A stretch of 64,000 bases of DNA, from the NCBI GenBank assembly GCA_015066395.1, contig SVOL01000001.1, positions 1 to 64,000 on the forward strand, read 5' to 3'. Under the pieces are notes generated by a model. It was not told the DNA's origin. It did not search any database and saw only the letters and a program-made list of their open reading frames with translations. This stretch comes from Oscillospiraceae bacterium. Its GTDB lineage: Bacteria > Bacillota > Clostridia > Oscillospirales > Acutalibacteraceae. Positions 8,765 through 20,263 of the stretch are shown piece after piece. Within the stretch, counting starts at the first letter, position 1; the number at the start of each line of letters is the position of its first letter. Made by a program: the position numbers and the translations under genes.

Positions 8765-9712
8765 TTATTCGTCATCACTTGCGAGTGTGAAGCCAAGCGA
8801 CTGGAGCTTAGCAACAACCTCTTCAAGCGACTTGCGGCCGAGGTTTCTGACCTTCATCATATCCTCTTCGGTTTTGCTGATGAGATCTTCGACCGTATTG
8901 ATGTTGGCACGCTTCAAGCAGTTAAAGCTGCGTACCGAAAGGTCAAGTTCTTCAATGGTCATCTCAAGAATCTTGTCTTTTCCGTCACCGGGCTTCTCAA
9001 CCAGGATCTCGCTGCCGGATGCATCCGCAGAAAGGTCAGTGAAAAGCTTGAGATGTTCAGTGAGGATCTTGGCGGACCAAGATACTGCATCGTTAGCAGT
9101 AATGGTTCCGTTTGTCCAAACCTCAAGTGTCAAGCGGTCAAAGTCGGTCTGCTGGCCAACACGGGTGTTGTCAACATTATACTTTGCCTTAACAACAGGG
9201 GTATAGATGGAATCAACAGGGATAACACCAATAGGTGTATGCTCGGTCTTGTTTTTCTCGGCCGGAACATATCCTCTGCCCTTGTTAAGAGTGATAACCA
9301 TATTAAGCTTGCCACCCTCGTCAAGAGTTGCGATATGAAGATCGGGATTGAGAATTTCAACCTCGCTGTCTGCCTTAACAGAAGCACCGGTCACCTCACA
9401 GGGACCCTCAGCCTCAACATAGACGGTCTTTTCACCCTCTGAATGAAGCTTTGCGGTAAGTCCTTTAAGATTGAGGATAATTTCGGTAACGTCTTCTTTA
9501 ACGTTAGGAATAGTGGAAAATTCATGCTGAACACCGTCGATCTTAACGGTGGTTACAGCGACACCCTGAAGCGAAGAAAGGAGGACTCTACGAAGGCTGT
9601 TGCCGATAGTAGTGCCGTATCCGCTCTCCAGCGGTTCAAGTATGAATTTACCGTATGTGCCGTCAGGCGTCATATCCAGTGTTTCAATTCTGGGCTTTTC
9701 AATTTCTATCAT
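8765..9712 (-). CDS. rpoA: DNA-directed RNA polymerase subunit alpha
   Basis: [10 protein letters not shown]...[20 protein letters not shown]...[11 protein letters not shown]. Confidence 0.98.
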   Translation of the reverse strand: MIEIEKPRIETLDMTPDGTYGKFILEPLESGYGTTIGNSLRRVLLSSLQGVAVTTVKIDGVQHEFSTIPNVKEDVTEIILNLKGLTAKLHSEGEKTVYVEAEGPCEVTGASVKADSEVEILNPDLHIATLDEGGKLNMVITLNKGRGYVPAEKNKTEHTPIGVIPVDSIYTPVVKAKYNVDNTRVGQQTDFDRLTLEVWTNGTITANDAVSWSAKILTEHLKLFTDLSADASGSEILVEKPGDGKDKILEMTIEELDLSVRSFNCLKRANINTVEDLISKTEEDMMKVRNLGRKSLEEVVAKLQSLGFTLASDDE

Positions 9713-9866
9713 AAAAGCTCCATTTCTCCGCACTTAAAAGTTTAGAATAAAGTTCGGCGATTGGTGCGGAAAATCACCGAAAGTCATCTTTAGCGAACTC
9801 AAAACACTAAATTTTATTTTGGCGTTGGTTGCAAAAAGCAACCAAACACACAAAGACAAAACGCTA

Positions 9867-10493
9867 TTATTTTGAATAGAACTCAACGATGAGCTGCTCT
9901 TCGACAGGAGCGTCGATAGCATCACGGTCGGGCAAGTTAACAACCTTAACGGTATATGCTTCGCTGTTAGCATCAAGCCAAGTGGGCACAGGACGTGCGG
10001 AGTTAGCCTCGATAACAGCCTTGATCTTCTCGCTTGCTCTGGACTTCTCACATACAGTGATAACTTCACCGGCCTTGAGGAGATAAGAAGCAATGTCAAC
10101 TCTCTTGCCGTTTACTTCAAAATGACCGTGACCTACAAGCTGTCTAGCTTCGGCACGCGAAGATGCAAGACCTGCTCTGTAAACAACGTTGTCAAGTCTC
10201 GACTCGAGAATTCTCAAAAGATTCTCACCGGTAACACCGGTCTTACGCTCGGCCATCTCAAAATAGTGATGGAACTGAACTTCGTTGACGCCGTAATAAC
10301 GTCTTGCTCTCTGCTTTGCACGGAGCTGGAGACCGTATTCAGAAGTCTTCTTACGACCCTGACCGTGCTGACCGGGAGCGTATGCTCTACGGCCAATGGA
10401 ACACTTTTCGGAATAGCAGCGGTCGCCCTTGAGGAAAAGCTTTTCACCCTCGCGGCGGCAAAGTCTGCATACCGGACCAGTATATCTAGCCAT
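9867..10493 (-). CDS. rpsD: 30S ribosomal protein S4
   Basis: [26 protein letters not shown]...[23 protein letters not shown]. Confidence 0.98.
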   Translation of the reverse strand: MARYTGPVCRLCRREGEKLFLKGDRCYSEKCSIGRRAYAPGQHGQGRKKTSEYGLQLRAKQRARRYYGVNEVQFHHYFEMAERKTGVTGENLLRILESRLDNVVYRAGLASSRAEARQLVGHGHFEVNGKRVDIASYLLKAGEVITVCEKSRASEKIKAVIEANSARPVPTWLDANSEAYTVKVVNLPDRDAIDAPVEEQLIVEFYSK

Positions 10494-10513
10494 TGTTACA
10501 CCTCCAAATTTGA

Positions 10514-10903
10514 TTAGACACGTCTTCTCTTAGGAGGACGGCAGCCATTGTGGGGAATCGGGGTAACATCTTTGATCATGCTTACCTCGAGACCTGCGGA
10601 CTGAAGTGCGCGAATTGCAGCTTCACGACCGGCTCCCGGACCCTTGACGTAAACTTCAACTGACTTAAGACCATGCTCCATAGCAGCCTTAGCAGCAGTT
10701 TCAGCTGCGCTCTGTGCTGCAAACGGGGTAGACTTTCTTGAACCGCGGAAGCCAAGCTCACCGGCTGAGGCCCATGAAAGAGCATTTCCCTGAGTATCGG
10801 TGATGGTAACAATAGTGTTGTTGAAGGTCGACTGAATATGGGCAGCACCGCGTTCGATGTTCTTCTTCTCGCGGCGTCTGCGGATGGTTGTCTGTTTAGC
10901 CAT
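10514..10903 (-). CDS. rpsK: 30S ribosomal protein S11
   Basis: [44 protein letters not shown]...[13 protein letters not shown]. Confidence 0.98.
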   Translation of the reverse strand: MAKQTTIRRRREKKNIERGAAHIQSTFNNTIVTITDTQGNALSWASAGELGFRGSRKSTPFAAQSAAETAAKAAMEHGLKSVEVYVKGPGAGREAAIRALQSAGLEVSMIKDVTPIPHNGCRPPKRRRV

Positions 10904-10921
10904 ATCTTTACTTCCTCCCGC

Positions 10922-11290
10922 TTACTTCTTCTTGTTAGCGATAGTCTTTTTGGGACCCTTACGAGTGCGGGCATTCGTCTTGGAACGCTGGCCTCTTACG
11001 GGAAGTCCCTTCTTATGCCTTGAACCACGGAAACTACCGATTTCAACAAGACGTTTAATGTCGAAAGCGATAGCACGGCGGCGGTCACCTTCTACCTGAA
11101 GGTTGTGGTCGATATATTCACGCAACTTGGAAATATCGTCCTCGGTAAGATCCTTTACTCTGGTATCAGGATTGATACCGGTGTCTTTCAGGATCTGCTT
11201 AGATGTTGTAAGACCGATACCGAAAATGTATGTGAGTCCGATTTCAACTCTCTTGTTATTCGGAAGGTCAACACCAGCTATACGCGCCAT
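10922..11290 (-). CDS. rpsM: 30S ribosomal protein S13
   Basis: [26 protein letters not shown]...[19 protein letters not shown]. Confidence 0.98.
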   Translation of the reverse strand: MARIAGVDLPNNKRVEIGLTYIFGIGLTTSKQILKDTGINPDTRVKDLTEDDISKLREYIDHNLQVEGDRRRAIAFDIKRLVEIGSFRGSRHKKGLPVRGQRSKTNARTRKGPKKTIANKKK

Positions 11291-11324
11291 TTATCAATGC
11301 ACCTCTCATTCTAATTGCGCAGGA

Positions 11325-11438
11325 TTAACCCTGGCGCTGCTTGTGCTTGGGATTTTCACAGATAACCATGATCTTTCCCTTGCGTTTAATAATCTTGCAT
11401 TTGTCGCAGATTTTCTTAACAGAAGGTCTGACTTTCAT
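11325..11438 (-). CDS. rpmJ: 50S ribosomal protein L36 (37 aa; absent from the ORF track)
   Basis: Manual translation: [37 protein letters not shown]. Confidence 0.96.
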   Translation of the reverse strand: MKVRPSVKKICDKCKIIKRKGKIMVICENPKHKQRQG

Positions 11439-11467
11439 CTTAATTTACCTCCAAAATGTTACTGACC

Positions 11468-11686
11468 TTACTTCGAACGCCAGGTAATGCGTCCACGTGT
11501 GAGGTCATAGGGCGACATCTCAACCGTTACCTTGTCACCGGGAAGAATTCGGATGTAATTCATACGAAGTTTTCCCGAGATGTGGGCAAGGATCGTGTGT
11601 CCGCCTTGAATCTCTACCTTAAACATCGCGTTGGGCATAGCCTCAACGACGGTGCCTTCCAATTCTATCATATCCTCTTTGGACAT
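11468..11686 (-). CDS. infA: Translation initiation factor IF-1
   Basis: [70 protein letters not shown]. Confidence 0.98.
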   Translation of the reverse strand: MSKEDMIELEGTVVEAMPNAMFKVEIQGGHTILAHISGKLRMNYIRILPGDKVTVEMSPYDLTRGRITWRSK

Positions 11687-11950
11687 TTAAATCTCTCCTT
11701 TGGCATTGGCCGCCTTAAAATCGTTTAAAGCGTGTCGTATTGATCTGTTAGTTTGTAATTGATCGTCTGCTAACCGACGCCCGGTCAGAAAAATGTGTTT
11801 TTCATTCTTCTTTTTCGGCCGCTCGACCGGTCTTTCCTTACCGTCACACACAAAAACGGTGTTTTCGGCTGTTTCAACTACCACTAAAAAGTAGCCTTTA
11901 TCACGACCTGATTTTGAGCAAACGATCGTACCTCTTTCCGGTTTCACCAC
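11687..11950 (-). CDS. KOW-domain RNA-binding protein (L14e/L6e/L27e-like)
   Basis: MVKPERGTIVCSKSGRDKGYFLVVVETAENTVFVCDGKERPVERPKKKNEKHIFLTG; position between map and infA. Confidence 0.85.
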   Translation of the reverse strand: MVKPERGTIVCSKSGRDKGYFLVVVETAENTVFVCDGKERPVERPKKKNEKHIFLTGRRLADDQLQTNRSIRHALNDFKAANAKGEI

Positions 11951-11960
11951 TGACTCCTCC

Positions 11961-12713
11961 TTAATCGGCGACCGTCATAATCACCGGACCATCAGCCGTA
12001 ATGGCGATGGTATGCTCGAAGTGAGCTGATAGCGAACCGTCAGAAGTCAGCACAGTCCAACCGTCCGGCATAACCTTTACGTCATAAGAACCGGCGTTTA
12101 CCATCGGTTCTATTGCAAGGGTCATACCCGGAACAAGACGAACTCCTCTGCCGGATACTCCAAAATTGGGTACCTCCGGGGCTTCATGAAGTTTCGTGCC
12201 GATTCCGTGTCCGACAAATTTGCGAACAACGGAAAAGCCGCGAGACTCAACATATTTCTGCACTGAGGCTGATATATCGCCGACTCTGTTGCCTGCACAC
12301 GCATGTTTGATGCCCTCGTATAGGCTCTCCCTTGTCGTGTCCATCAGCCGCTTTGCCTCTGCAGAAACATCTCCGCAGGCAAAAGTGGCAGCATTGTCGC
12401 CGTTATACCCCTCAAATTCCGCACCAAGATCGACGCTTACGATATCGCCGCTTTTAAGGATACGGTCTTTCGCAGGTATGCCGTGAATAACCTCGTTGTT
12501 TATAGATATACAAGCGGTTGCAGGATAGCCGTAAAGTCCTTTGAAGTTAGGTTTTCCGCCTTTACTTAAAATGAACTTTTCGGCAAGCCTGTCAAGCTCC
12601 AGAGTCGAAACTCCGGGTTCTACCGCAGTACCTATGAGTTTAAGTGCCTGAGCCGAAATAACACAGGCTTCTTTCATAATGCCAAGCTCTCTGGCAGTTT
12701 TAAGGACTATCAT
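11961..12713 (-). CDS. map: Type I methionine aminopeptidase
   Basis: MIVLKTARELGIMKEA...GDIVSVDLGAEFEGYNGD...VGHGIGTKLHEAPEVPNFG...GMTLAIEPM. Confidence 0.97.
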   Translation of the reverse strand: MIVLKTARELGIMKEACVISAQALKLIGTAVEPGVSTLELDRLAEKFILSKGGKPNFKGLYGYPATACISINNEVIHGIPAKDRILKSGDIVSVDLGAEFEGYNGDNAATFACGDVSAEAKRLMDTTRESLYEGIKHACAGNRVGDISASVQKYVESRGFSVVRKFVGHGIGTKLHEAPEVPNFGVSGRGVRLVPGMTLAIEPMVNAGSYDVKVMPDGWTVLTSDGSLSAHFEHTIAITADGPVIMTVAD

Positions 12714-12716
12714 TTT

Positions 12717-13349
12717 TTAAATACCCAAAGCTTCGAATACCAGCTTGGTGGTATCTTCAACCCTGTCCTGGCCGGGAACCGACTTTAACTTGCCGGTGCC
12801 GCGATAATAATCCTTCAAAGGCTCGGTCTGCTCATGATAGACATTCAGTCTGTCAAGAACAGTCTCGGGAGCGTCATCCTTGCGCTGGATAAGAGCTTCA
12901 CCGCAAGCATCGCAGATGCCGTCTGTTACAGGCTTCTTGTACTCGATGTGATAACTTGCACCGCAGGCAGGACAAACACGTCTGCCGCCGAGTCTTGCAG
13001 CGATTGCCTCGTCCTTAACATCAATGTCAAGAACACAATCGATCTCGACGCCCAGAGCGTCGAGTGCTTCGGCCTGAGGAATCGTTCTGGGGAAACCGTC
13101 AAGGATAAATCCGTTTGCGCAGTCACTCTCCTGAAGTCTCTCGCGGATAATGCCGATCACGACATCATCTGAAACAAGAGCACCCGATTCAACAGCAGCC
13201 TTAGCCTTAAGTCCCATTTCAGTACCGTTCTTCATAGCCTCACGGATAATATTACCGGTCGAAATGGTAGGAATAGATAACTTTTCACAAATAATCTCAG
13301 CCTGAGTGCCTTTACCGGCACCCGGAGCGCCTAACAAAATAAGCTTCAT
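12717..13349 (-). CDS. adk: Adenylate kinase with zinc-binding LID
   Basis: MKLILLGAPGAGKGTQAEII...GFPRTIPQAEAL...CPACGASYH...CDACGEAL. Confidence 0.97.
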   Translation of the reverse strand: MKLILLGAPGAGKGTQAEIICEKLSIPTISTGNIIREAMKNGTEMGLKAKAAVESGALVSDDVVIGIIRERLQESDCANGFILDGFPRTIPQAEALDALGVEIDCVLDIDVKDEAIAARLGGRRVCPACGASYHIEYKKPVTDGICDACGEALIQRKDDAPETVLDRLNVYHEQTEPLKDYYRGTGKLKSVPGQDRVEDTTKLVFEALGI

Positions 13350-13365
13350 ATCAGTTCCTCCGGGA

Positions 13366-14646
13366 TCAATCAAGGAATCCCTTATAGTGACGCATCATCA
13401 TCTGCGACTCGAGATTGTTAACAATATCAAGTGCAACACCTACAATAATGATAACCGATGTACCACCGATCGAAACGGTCGAGAATACGGGGCTGATCAT
13501 AGAGAAGAAGATCGGGCCGACAGCGATAACGCTGAGCAACAAAGCACCGATAAGGGTGATACGCGAGAGAACCTTCTTGATGAAGTCAGCAGTCGGCTTT
13601 CCGGGACGAAGTCCGGGAATAGAACCGCTGTTCTTTCTGAGGTTGTTAGCCATTTCAACAGGATTGTACTGAATCGTAGTATAGAAATACGCGAAAGCGA
13701 TAATCATTGCGAAATAGATAACTGCGTACATCGAACCCTGAGTGGTGAACAGGTCAAGAACCTTGAAGAACCAACCCTTTGCGTTCGGTGCAAACGATCT
13801 GATCATTGTAGGAAGCATCAAAATCGAACTTGCAAAAATGATAGGCATAACACCCGACATATTTACCTTGATGGGCAAGTGGGTGTTCTGACCGCCGTAC
13901 ATCTTACGGCCAACAACGCGCTTTGCATACTGAACGGGCAGTCTGCGCTCTGCGTTGGACATCCATACGATGAAAGCGATAACAAGCAAGAATACAACAA
14001 CGATAGCGATAACAGCAACCTTGTACTGTGCGCCGGGGATCTTGAACCAGGCAATAAGAGTCTCCAAAGCATTGTCTGCACGGGAGATGATACCTGCAAA
14101 AAGAATCATCGAAATACCGTTGCCAATTCCCTTTTCGTCGATCTGCTCACCCAACCACATAACGAGTGCCGAGCCTGCAGTCAAAGACAAAACAACAACG
14201 AATCCCGCAAACCACTTTGCACCGGTAGTCGAAACAGTGAGCATTCTGTTAGCTGCCATATAAATGTAGTAAGCAGTGCCCTGAATCATTGCAAGTACAA
14301 TAGTGATATAACGAGTAAGCTGAGCAATTTTCTTTCTGCCCTCTTCGCCTTCCTTAGACAATCTCTCGAGTGCAGGAATAGCAACACAGAGAAGCTGAAG
14401 GATAATTGAAGAGTTAATGTACGGTGCAACACCGAGAGCAAAAAGAGTACCGTATTCCAGCGCACCACCGGTCAATGTGGCAAGCATGCCAAGAGTCTGG
14501 TTAACGCCGGACTGAAGTTCGTTGGGATCAACGAACGGAACAGTGATAACACTGCCGATACGGAAGATCAACAGAATGAAGAGAGTGAAAAGAATCTTTT
14601 TACGAAGATCAACGATCTTCCATGCATTCTTAATAGTCTCAAACAT
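13366..14646 (-). CDS. secY: Protein translocase subunit SecY
   Basis: MFETIKNAWKIVDLRKKILFTLFILLIFRIGSVITVPFVDP...SKEGEEGRKKIAQLTRY; multi-TM. Confidence 0.97.
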   Translation of the reverse strand: MFETIKNAWKIVDLRKKILFTLFILLIFRIGSVITVPFVDPNELQSGVNQTLGMLATLTGGALEYGTLFALGVAPYINSSIILQLLCVAIPALERLSKEGEEGRKKIAQLTRYITIVLAMIQGTAYYIYMAANRMLTVSTTGAKWFAGFVVVLSLTAGSALVMWLGEQIDEKGIGNGISMILFAGIISRADNALETLIAWFKIPGAQYKVAVIAIVVVFLLVIAFIVWMSNAERRLPVQYAKRVVGRKMYGGQNTHLPIKVNMSGVMPIIFASSILMLPTMIRSFAPNAKGWFFKVLDLFTTQGSMYAVIYFAMIIAFAYFYTTIQYNPVEMANNLRKNSGSIPGLRPGKPTADFIKKVLSRITLIGALLLSVIAVGPIFFSMISPVFSTVSIGGTSVIIIVGVALDIVNNLESQMMMRHYKGFLD

Positions 14647-14647
14647 A

Positions 14648-15097
14648 TTAGAGTACCTCGTACTTTCCGCCTGCAGCTACGATCTTATCCTTAGCGGCAG
14701 CCGAGAAAGCAACAGCCTTCACGGTAAGCTTTTTGGTGATTTCACCGTTACCGAGAACCTTAACACCGTCGTACTCCTTCTTAATGAGGCCCTTTTCAAT
14801 AAGTGCTGCTGCGTCAACAACGGCACCATCCTCGAAGATGTTGAGTGCGGCAACATTTACGGTTGCATACTCAGTGGCGAAAATGTTATTGAAACCTCTT
14901 TTAGGGACTCTTCTCTGAAGAGGCATCTGACCGCCTTCAAATCCGAATCTCATACCGCGGCCTGCACGAGCCTTCTGGCCCTTATGACCTTTACCGGCAG
15001 TTTTTCCGTTTCCGGAACCATGTCCTCTACCGATGCGCTTTACTTCTTTAGTAGAACCTGCAACGGGTGAAAGTTCATGAATTTTCATAGTTCGCAC
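14648..15097 (-). CDS. rplO: 50S ribosomal protein L15
   Basis: [41 protein letters not shown]. Confidence 0.97.
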   Translation of the reverse strand: MRTMKIHELSPVAGSTKEVKRIGRGHGSGNGKTAGKGHKGQKARAGRGMRFGFEGGQMPLQRRVPKRGFNNIFATEYATVNVAALNIFEDGAVVDAAALIEKGLIKKEYDGVKVLGNGEITKKLTVKAVAFSAAAKDKIVAAGGKYEVL

Positions 15098-15106
15098 CTC
15101 CTTAGT

Positions 15107-15286
15107 TTAAGCTTCGGTTACCTCGACGAGGTGGATAATTTTTTTGATTTTACCCTGGGTCGCCGGATTATTCGGCTGAACGCTCGAATCTCCGATCTTA
15201 TGGAGGCCAAGGGCTTTTGCGGTTGCAATCTGATCGTCCTTGCAGCAGATCAGACTCTTAACCAATTTTACGTTAAGATTAGCCAT
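15107..15286 (-). CDS. rpmD: 50S ribosomal protein L30 (59 aa; absent from the ORF track)
   Basis: Manual translation: MANLNVKLVKSLICCKDDQIATAKALGLHKIGDSSVQPNNPATQGKIKKIIHLVEVTEA*. Confidence 0.96.
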   Translation of the reverse strand: MANLNVKLVKSLICCKDDQIATAKALGLHKIGDSSVQPNNPATQGKIKKIIHLVEVTEA

Positions 15287-15300
15287 TGTAATTGTCCTCC

Positions 15301-15804
15301 TTAACCTAAGATTTCTTTTACAGACTTACCGCGGATAGCAGCAACCTCTTCAGCGGTGCGGAGAGACTTCAATCCTGCGATTGTAGCTCTTACAACGTTG
15401 TAAGGATTGTTGGTGCGGAGAGCCTTGGTACGAATATCGGTGATACCTACAGTTTCAACAACTGCACGAACAGCACCGCCGGCGATAACACCGGTACCGG
15501 GAGCAGCGGGCTTCATAAGAACGCTGCCTGCGCCGTAAACACCGAGTACTTCGTGAGGAATAGTGGTTCCTTTAAGGGAAACCTTGATAAGATTTTTCTT
15601 AGCGTCTTCGATGCCCTTGCGGATAGCGTCCGGAACTTCGCCGGCCTTACCTACACCGAAGCCTACGATACCATTGCCATCGCCTACAACAACGAGTGCT
15701 GCAAACTTCATGATACGGCCGCCTTTAACGGTCTTAGATACACGGTTGATGGCAACAACTTTTTCTTTAAGATCCATAGTGGATGCGTCAATCATAGTAG
15801 CCAA
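15301..15804 (-). CDS. rpsE: 30S ribosomal protein S5
   Basis: [53 protein letters not shown]. Confidence 0.98.
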   Translation of the reverse strand: MATMIDASTMDLKEKVVAINRVSKTVKGGRIMKFAALVVVGDGNGIVGFGVGKAGEVPDAIRKGIEDAKKNLIKVSLKGTTIPHEVLGVYGAGSVLMKPAAPGTGVIAGGAVRAVVETVGITDIRTKALRTNNPYNVVRATIAGLKSLRTAEEVAAIRGKSVKEILG

Positions 15805-15821
15805 AAGTGTTTTCCTCCTTT

Positions 15822-16175
15822 TTAGAATTTGAGGCCGCCCTCACGGGCTCCTTCGGCCAGCTCCTTGACACGGCCGTGGTAGATATATCCGCCGCGATCA
15901 AATACGCAGACTTCGATACCCTTAGCAGCGGCGCGCTCAGCAATCAACTGTCCAACCTTGCGGGCCTCTTCTTTGTTGCCGGTGCTGTTCTCGAAATCGA
16001 TCGAGGATGCACTTGCAAGAGTAGTACCGCTAACATCATCTATGAGCTGGGCGTAAATGTTGCTATTGGAGCGGAAAACATTAAGACGCGGGCATTCTGC
16101 TGTGCCGCTGATCTTACCGCGAACACGAGCATGTCTTTTAAGACGAGCCTTGTTTGTATCAGGTCTTGTAACCAT
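15822..16175 (-). CDS. rplR: 50S ribosomal protein L18
   Basis: [37 protein letters not shown]...[26 protein letters not shown]. Confidence 0.98.
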   Translation of the reverse strand: MVTRPDTNKARLKRHARVRGKISGTAECPRLNVFRSNSNIYAQLIDDVSGTTLASASSIDFENSTGNKEEARKVGQLIAERAAAKGIEVCVFDRGGYIYHGRVKELAEGAREGGLKF

Positions 16176-16193
16176 TTTATTTTCTCTCCTTTA

Positions 16194-16742
16194 TTACTTT
16201 TTACCGCCCTTGCCGGCTTTACCTTCTTTGCGGCGGATATGCTCGCCGGCGTACTTAATACCCTTACCCTTATAAGGCTCAGGCGGACGCTTCTCGCGAA
16301 CTTCTGCTGCAAACTGACCAACCTTCTGCTTATCGGGACCGGAGATCACGATAGAGTTAGGGCTGGGAACTTCAATGGTAATGCCGTCGATCTCAGGCAT
16401 AATTACCTGGTGTGAATAACCTAAGTTCATAACCAGGTTGCTACCCTGCTTCTGGCAACGATAACCAACACCGTTGACCTCAAGGCTCTTAGAATAACCT
16501 TCGGTAACGCCGATTACCATATTGCTGATCAGAGTGCGGGTAAGACCGTGCAGTGAACGGTCTTCCTTGTTGTCGGTAGGACGGGTGACGGTGATTTCTG
16601 CACCCTCAACTGCTACTGACATTCTGCTGTTGAAAGTCTGGGTAAGAGTGCCCTTGGGACCTTTAACAGTAACTGTTGCGCCGTCGAGCTTGACCTCAAC
16701 GCCTGCCGGAATAGCAATAGGCTTTCTACCTATACGTGACAT
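16194..16742 (-). CDS. rplF: 50S ribosomal protein L6
   Basis: [33 protein letters not shown]...[31 protein letters not shown]. Confidence 0.98.
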   Translation of the reverse strand: MSRIGRKPIAIPAGVEVKLDGATVTVKGPKGTLTQTFNSRMSVAVEGAEITVTRPTDNKEDRSLHGLTRTLISNMVIGVTEGYSKSLEVNGVGYRCQKQGSNLVMNLGYSHQVIMPEIDGITIEVPSPNSIVISGPDKQKVGQFAAEVREKRPPEPYKGKGIKYAGEHIRRKEGKAGKGGKK

Positions 16743-16757
16743 TTACTGCACCTCCCC

Positions 16758-17156
16758 TTACCAGACGAAAGCGAGGACTTCGCCGCCGACATTTTCACGG
16801 CGTGCCTGCTTGTCAGTCATAATACCTTTAGATGTGGAAAGAATTGCGATGCCGAGGCCTCTCATAACCTGAGGCATATCCTCCACGTTGCTGTAAATAC
16901 GCAGACCGGGTTTCGATACTCTGCGAAGACCGGTAATAACCTGCGACTTGTTGGGACCGTACTTAAGTGCGATCTTAATAACTCCCTGCTTTCCGTCTTC
17001 CAAAACGGTAAAGCCGTTGATGTAGCCCTCGTCGAGAAGAATCTGTGCGATAGCCTTCTTTACGTTAGAAGCGGGAACATCAACCGAGTCATGCTTGGCT
17101 GAATTTGCGTTACGGATTCTTGTAAGCATATCAGCTATTGTATCGGTGATTTGCAT
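16758..17156 (-). CDS. rpsH: 30S ribosomal protein S8
   Basis: [40 protein letters not shown]...[13 protein letters not shown]-type C-terminus. Confidence 0.98.
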   Translation of the reverse strand: MQITDTIADMLTRIRNANSAKHDSVDVPASNVKKAIAQILLDEGYINGFTVLEDGKQGVIKIALKYGPNKSQVITGLRRVSKPGLRIYSNVEDMPQVMRGLGIAILSTSKGIMTDKQARRENVGGEVLAFVW

Positions 17157-17184
17157 ACCGTTAACCTCCTTTACGTATTGCTGT

Positions 17185-17370
17185 TTACCAGCTTGCCTTC
17201 TTTACTCCGGGGATTTCGCCCTTGTATGCGAGCTCTCTGAAGCAAATACGGCAGATACCGTACTTACGGAGATAAGCATGGGGGCGACCGCAGATCTTAC
17301 ATCTTGTGTACTCTCTTGTCGAAAACTTAGCGGGTCTTGCCTGCTTGAGCTTCATACTTGTCTTAGCCAT
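17185..17370 (-). CDS. rpsN: 30S ribosomal protein S14, zinc-binding type Z
   Basis: 61 aa with [38 protein letters not shown]. Confidence 0.97.
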   Translation of the reverse strand: MAKTSMKLKQARPAKFSTREYTRCKICGRPHAYLRKYGICRICFRELAYKGEIPGVKKASW

Positions 17371-17381
17371 GTTTACACTCC

Positions 17382-17921
17382 TTACTTCGCAAACGGGGCA
17401 CCCATCAAGCTCAAAAGCTCACGGGCTTCCTCGTCGGTATTAGCGGTGGTAACAAAGATGATATCCATACCGCGTACCTTGTCGATCTTATCATATTCGA
17501 TTTCAGGGAAGATCAACTGTTCCTTAACACCCATGGAGTAGTTACCACGGCCATCGAAGGAATTGGGGTTGATACCTCTGAAGTCTCTTACTCTCGGGAG
17601 AGCGGTGTTGAAGAGTCTGTCAACAAACTCATACATCTTGTCACCACGGAGAGTAACCTTTGCGCCGATCGGCATACCTTCACGAAGTTTGAAGTTTGCA
17701 ACCGACTTTCTGGCGCGGCAGACAACGGCCTTCTGACCGGTGATCTTGCCTAAGTCGCCGATGATAGCGTCGATAACCTTTGCGTTATCTCTTGCTTCAC
17801 CGCAACCAACGTTGATAACAACTTTATCGAGCTTCGGAATCTGCATGACGCTCTTGTAGTTGAATTTCTTCATCAACGCAGGTGCGACGCTTGCTTTGTA
17901 ATCGTCTCTTAACCTTGCCAT
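17382..17921 (-). CDS. rplE: 50S ribosomal protein L5
   Basis: [17 protein letters not shown]...[38 protein letters not shown]. Confidence 0.98.
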   Translation of the reverse strand: MARLRDDYKASVAPALMKKFNYKSVMQIPKLDKVVINVGCGEARDNAKVIDAIIGDLGKITGQKAVVCRARKSVANFKLREGMPIGAKVTLRGDKMYEFVDRLFNTALPRVRDFRGINPNSFDGRGNYSMGVKEQLIFPEIEYDKIDKVRGMDIIFVTTANTDEEARELLSLMGAPFAK

Positions 17922-17941
17922 TGTGTCATGTCCTCCTTAGC

Positions 17942-18271
17942 TTAAAATTCTTCGCCGCAGTCCTTGTGCTTGCAAACACGGACCTTAGTACCATCTTCAT
18001 AGATCTTATGACCTATTCTGGTCGGCTTTTTACATTTGGGGCAAACAACCTGCACTTTGCAAGCGTAGATTGCACTCTCAGCCTCAACAATGCCCGAGGG
18101 ATCGCCGGCCTTGCGGGGTTTAACATGCTTCTTGACCATGTTAAGACCTTCAACAATAACCTTGCCTTCCTTGGGGCTTACTGCGAGAACCTTGCCCTGC
18201 TTACCACGGTTCTGATCGTTACCGGTAAGAATAACGACGGTATCACCGGTTTTAATATTCATTTTACTCAT
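17942..18271 (-). CDS. rplX: 50S ribosomal protein L24
   Basis: MNIKTGDTVVILTGNDQNRGKQGKVLAVSPKEGKVIVEGLNMVKKHVKPRKAGDPSGIVE. Confidence 0.98.
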   Translation of the reverse strand: MSKMNIKTGDTVVILTGNDQNRGKQGKVLAVSPKEGKVIVEGLNMVKKHVKPRKAGDPSGIVEAESAIYACKVQVVCPKCKKPTRIGHKIYEDGTKVRVCKHKDCGEEF

Positions 18272-18286
18272 AACCAGATACCTCCA

Positions 18287-18655
18287 TTAAAGAACTTCCG
18301 GAGCGAGAGAAAGGATCTTCATATAATCCTTTTCACGGAGCTCACGTGCGACCGGTCCAAAAATACGGGTACCTTTGGGGGTCTTGTCTTCTCTGATAAT
18401 AACCGCGGCATTTTCATCAAAACGGATATAAGAACCGTCATTGCGGCGAAGACCTTTGCAAGAACGTACTACTACGGCCTTTACTACATCGCCTTTTTTG
18501 ACAGTGCCGCCCGGTGCTGCTTTCTTAACAGAAGCAACAACGACGTCGCCAATGTTGGCATACCTCCTGCCGGAGCCGCCAAGTACTCGGATGCACATAA
18601 GTTCCTTTGCACCGGTATTGTCGGCAACCTTGAGGTAAGTCTGCTGCTGTATCAC
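18287..18655 (-). CDS. rplN: 50S ribosomal protein L14
   Basis: [44 protein letters not shown]. Confidence 0.98.
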   Translation of the reverse strand: MIQQQTYLKVADNTGAKELMCIRVLGGSGRRYANIGDVVVASVKKAAPGGTVKKGDVVKAVVVRSCKGLRRNDGSYIRFDENAAVIIREDKTPKGTRIFGPVARELREKDYMKILSLAPEVL

Positions 18656-18674
18656 AGTCTCGTCCTCCTTTAGA

Positions 18675-18932
18675 CTACTTAGCCTTTTCTATGATTTCTA
18701 CTACGCGCCATCTCTTATCCTTGGACAGAGGGCGGGTTTCCATAATAAGCACGCGGTCGCCTACACGGCATTCGTTATTCTCATCGTGTGCTTTGAACTT
18801 TACGGTGTTCTTAACAATCTTCTTGTAGAGCGGGTGCTTTACGTTGTCTTCGATAGCAACTACAACGGTCTTATCCATCTTGTCGCTGACAACCTTACCA
18901 ACTCTGGTTTTACGAAGGTTTCTTTCGCTCAT
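18675..18932 (-). CDS. rpsQ: 30S ribosomal protein S17
   Basis: [54 protein letters not shown]. Confidence 0.98.
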   Translation of the reverse strand: MSERNLRKTRVGKVVSDKMDKTVVVAIEDNVKHPLYKKIVKNTVKFKAHDENNECRVGDRVLIMETRPLSKDKRWRVVEIIEKAK

Positions 18933-18952
18933 TAGCTTTGCCTCCTTAAACT

Positions 18953-19156
18953 TTACGAATCAGCGCCGCTTAATTCGATCTCGCGAAGAAGAGTCTTAAC
19001 TCTTGCGATATCCTTCTTAACGGCTGCAATTCTGGTCGGGTTGTCGAGCTGGTTGATGGCATGCTGGAAGCGAAGATGGAAGAGTTCCTCTTTCAAATCC
19101 TTGAGCTTTTTCTCAAGCTCAGCAGGGGTCTTATCTCTGAGTTCCTTAACATTCAT
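18953..19156 (-). CDS. rpmC: 50S ribosomal protein L29
   Basis: [59 protein letters not shown]. Confidence 0.98.
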   Translation of the reverse strand: MNVKELRDKTPAELEKKLKDLKEELFHLRFQHAINQLDNPTRIAAVKKDIARVKTLLREIELSGADS

Positions 19157-19578
19157 TACTGCTCACCACCCATTTCCTTAGTAACAAATTTACATTTGAT
19201 AGGCAGTTTGTTAGCTGCAAGACGCATAGCCTCACGAGCAACATCCTCGGCAACGCCGCCGATTTCAAACATAACTCTGCCCGGTTTAACCACGGCTACC
19301 CAGTACTCAGGCGAACCTTTACCGGAACCCATTCGGGTCTCAGCAGGCTTCTCAGTAATAGGCTTGTCGGGGAAAATCTTAATCCAAACCTGACCGCCAC
19401 GCTTGATATAACGAGTCATAGCAATACGGGCTGCTTCGATCTGATTCGAAGTGATCCAGGCCGGTTCGAGAGCCTGAAGACCAAAATCACCGTTGGAAAC
19501 GGTATTGCCGCGGAGAGCCTGGCCTTTAAGGCGGCCTCTGTGAACACGGCGGTACTTAACACGCTTAGGTAACAGCAT
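19156..19578 (-). CDS. rplP: 50S ribosomal protein L16
   Basis: [62 protein letters not shown]. Confidence 0.98.
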   Translation of the reverse strand: MLLPKRVKYRRVHRGRLKGQALRGNTVSNGDFGLQALEPAWITSNQIEAARIAMTRYIKRGGQVWIKIFPDKPITEKPAETRMGSGKGSPEYWVAVVKPGRVMFEIGGVAEDVAREAMRLAANKLPIKCKFVTKEMGGEQ

Positions 19579-20249
19579 TAGCGTGCGCCTCCTTCCTTAC
19601 GGGGCTTGCGGGCATCGTGAAGAACTTCGCCGGTGTAGATCCAAACCTTAACGCCGATGCGGCCGTAGGTTGTATGTGCCTCTGCGAAGCCATAGTCGAT
19701 GTCAGCGCGGATAGTCTGAAGGGGAATGGTTCCTTCGCGGTAGTTCTCGGAACGTGCGATTTCTGCACCGCCGAGACGGCCGGAAACCTGAGTCTTGATA
19801 CCCTTAACGCCGCAACGCATTGCACGGCCGATAGCCAGCTTCATTGCACGGCGGAAGGATACACGCTTTTCGAGCTGAGCGGCAATGCCTTCAGCAACCA
19901 AAGTAGCGTTAACGTCAGGATTTTTGATCTCAACGATGTTGATAAGAACGTCCTTATCAGTGTTGAGCATCTTCTTGCACTGTACCTTGAGCTTTTCGAT
20001 CTCCTCACCCTTGCGGCCAATAACCATACCGGGCTTTGCACAGTGAATGTGAATGCGAACGCGAGATGCGTCACGCTCGATCTCGATCTTCGGAACACCT
20101 GCCGAATAAAGAGTCTTCTTCAGGAACTTACGGAGGTTATAGTCCTCAACCAAAGTATCGCCGAAATCTTTATCCTTGGTGAACCAACGGGAATCCCAGT
20201 TCTTAATTACTCCAACACGGAAACCGTGGGGATTAACTTTCTGTCCCAT
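19578..20249 (-). CDS. rpsC: 30S ribosomal protein S3
   Basis: [23 protein letters not shown]...[16 protein letters not shown]. Confidence 0.98.
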   Translation of the reverse strand: MGQKVNPHGFRVGVIKNWDSRWFTKDKDFGDTLVEDYNLRKFLKKTLYSAGVPKIEIERDASRVRIHIHCAKPGMVIGRKGEEIEKLKVQCKKMLNTDKDVLINIVEIKNPDVNATLVAEGIAAQLEKRVSFRRAMKLAIGRAMRCGVKGIKTQVSGRLGGAEIARSENYREGTIPLQTIRADIDYGFAEAHTTYGRIGVKVWIYTGEVLHDARKPRKEGGAR

Positions 20250-20263
20250 AACTTAACCTCCTC

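Noticed and set aside
13306-14409. 367-aa plus-strand ORF, highly polar
   Set aside because: Antisense to secY; polar composition is the expected complement of hydrophobic codons.
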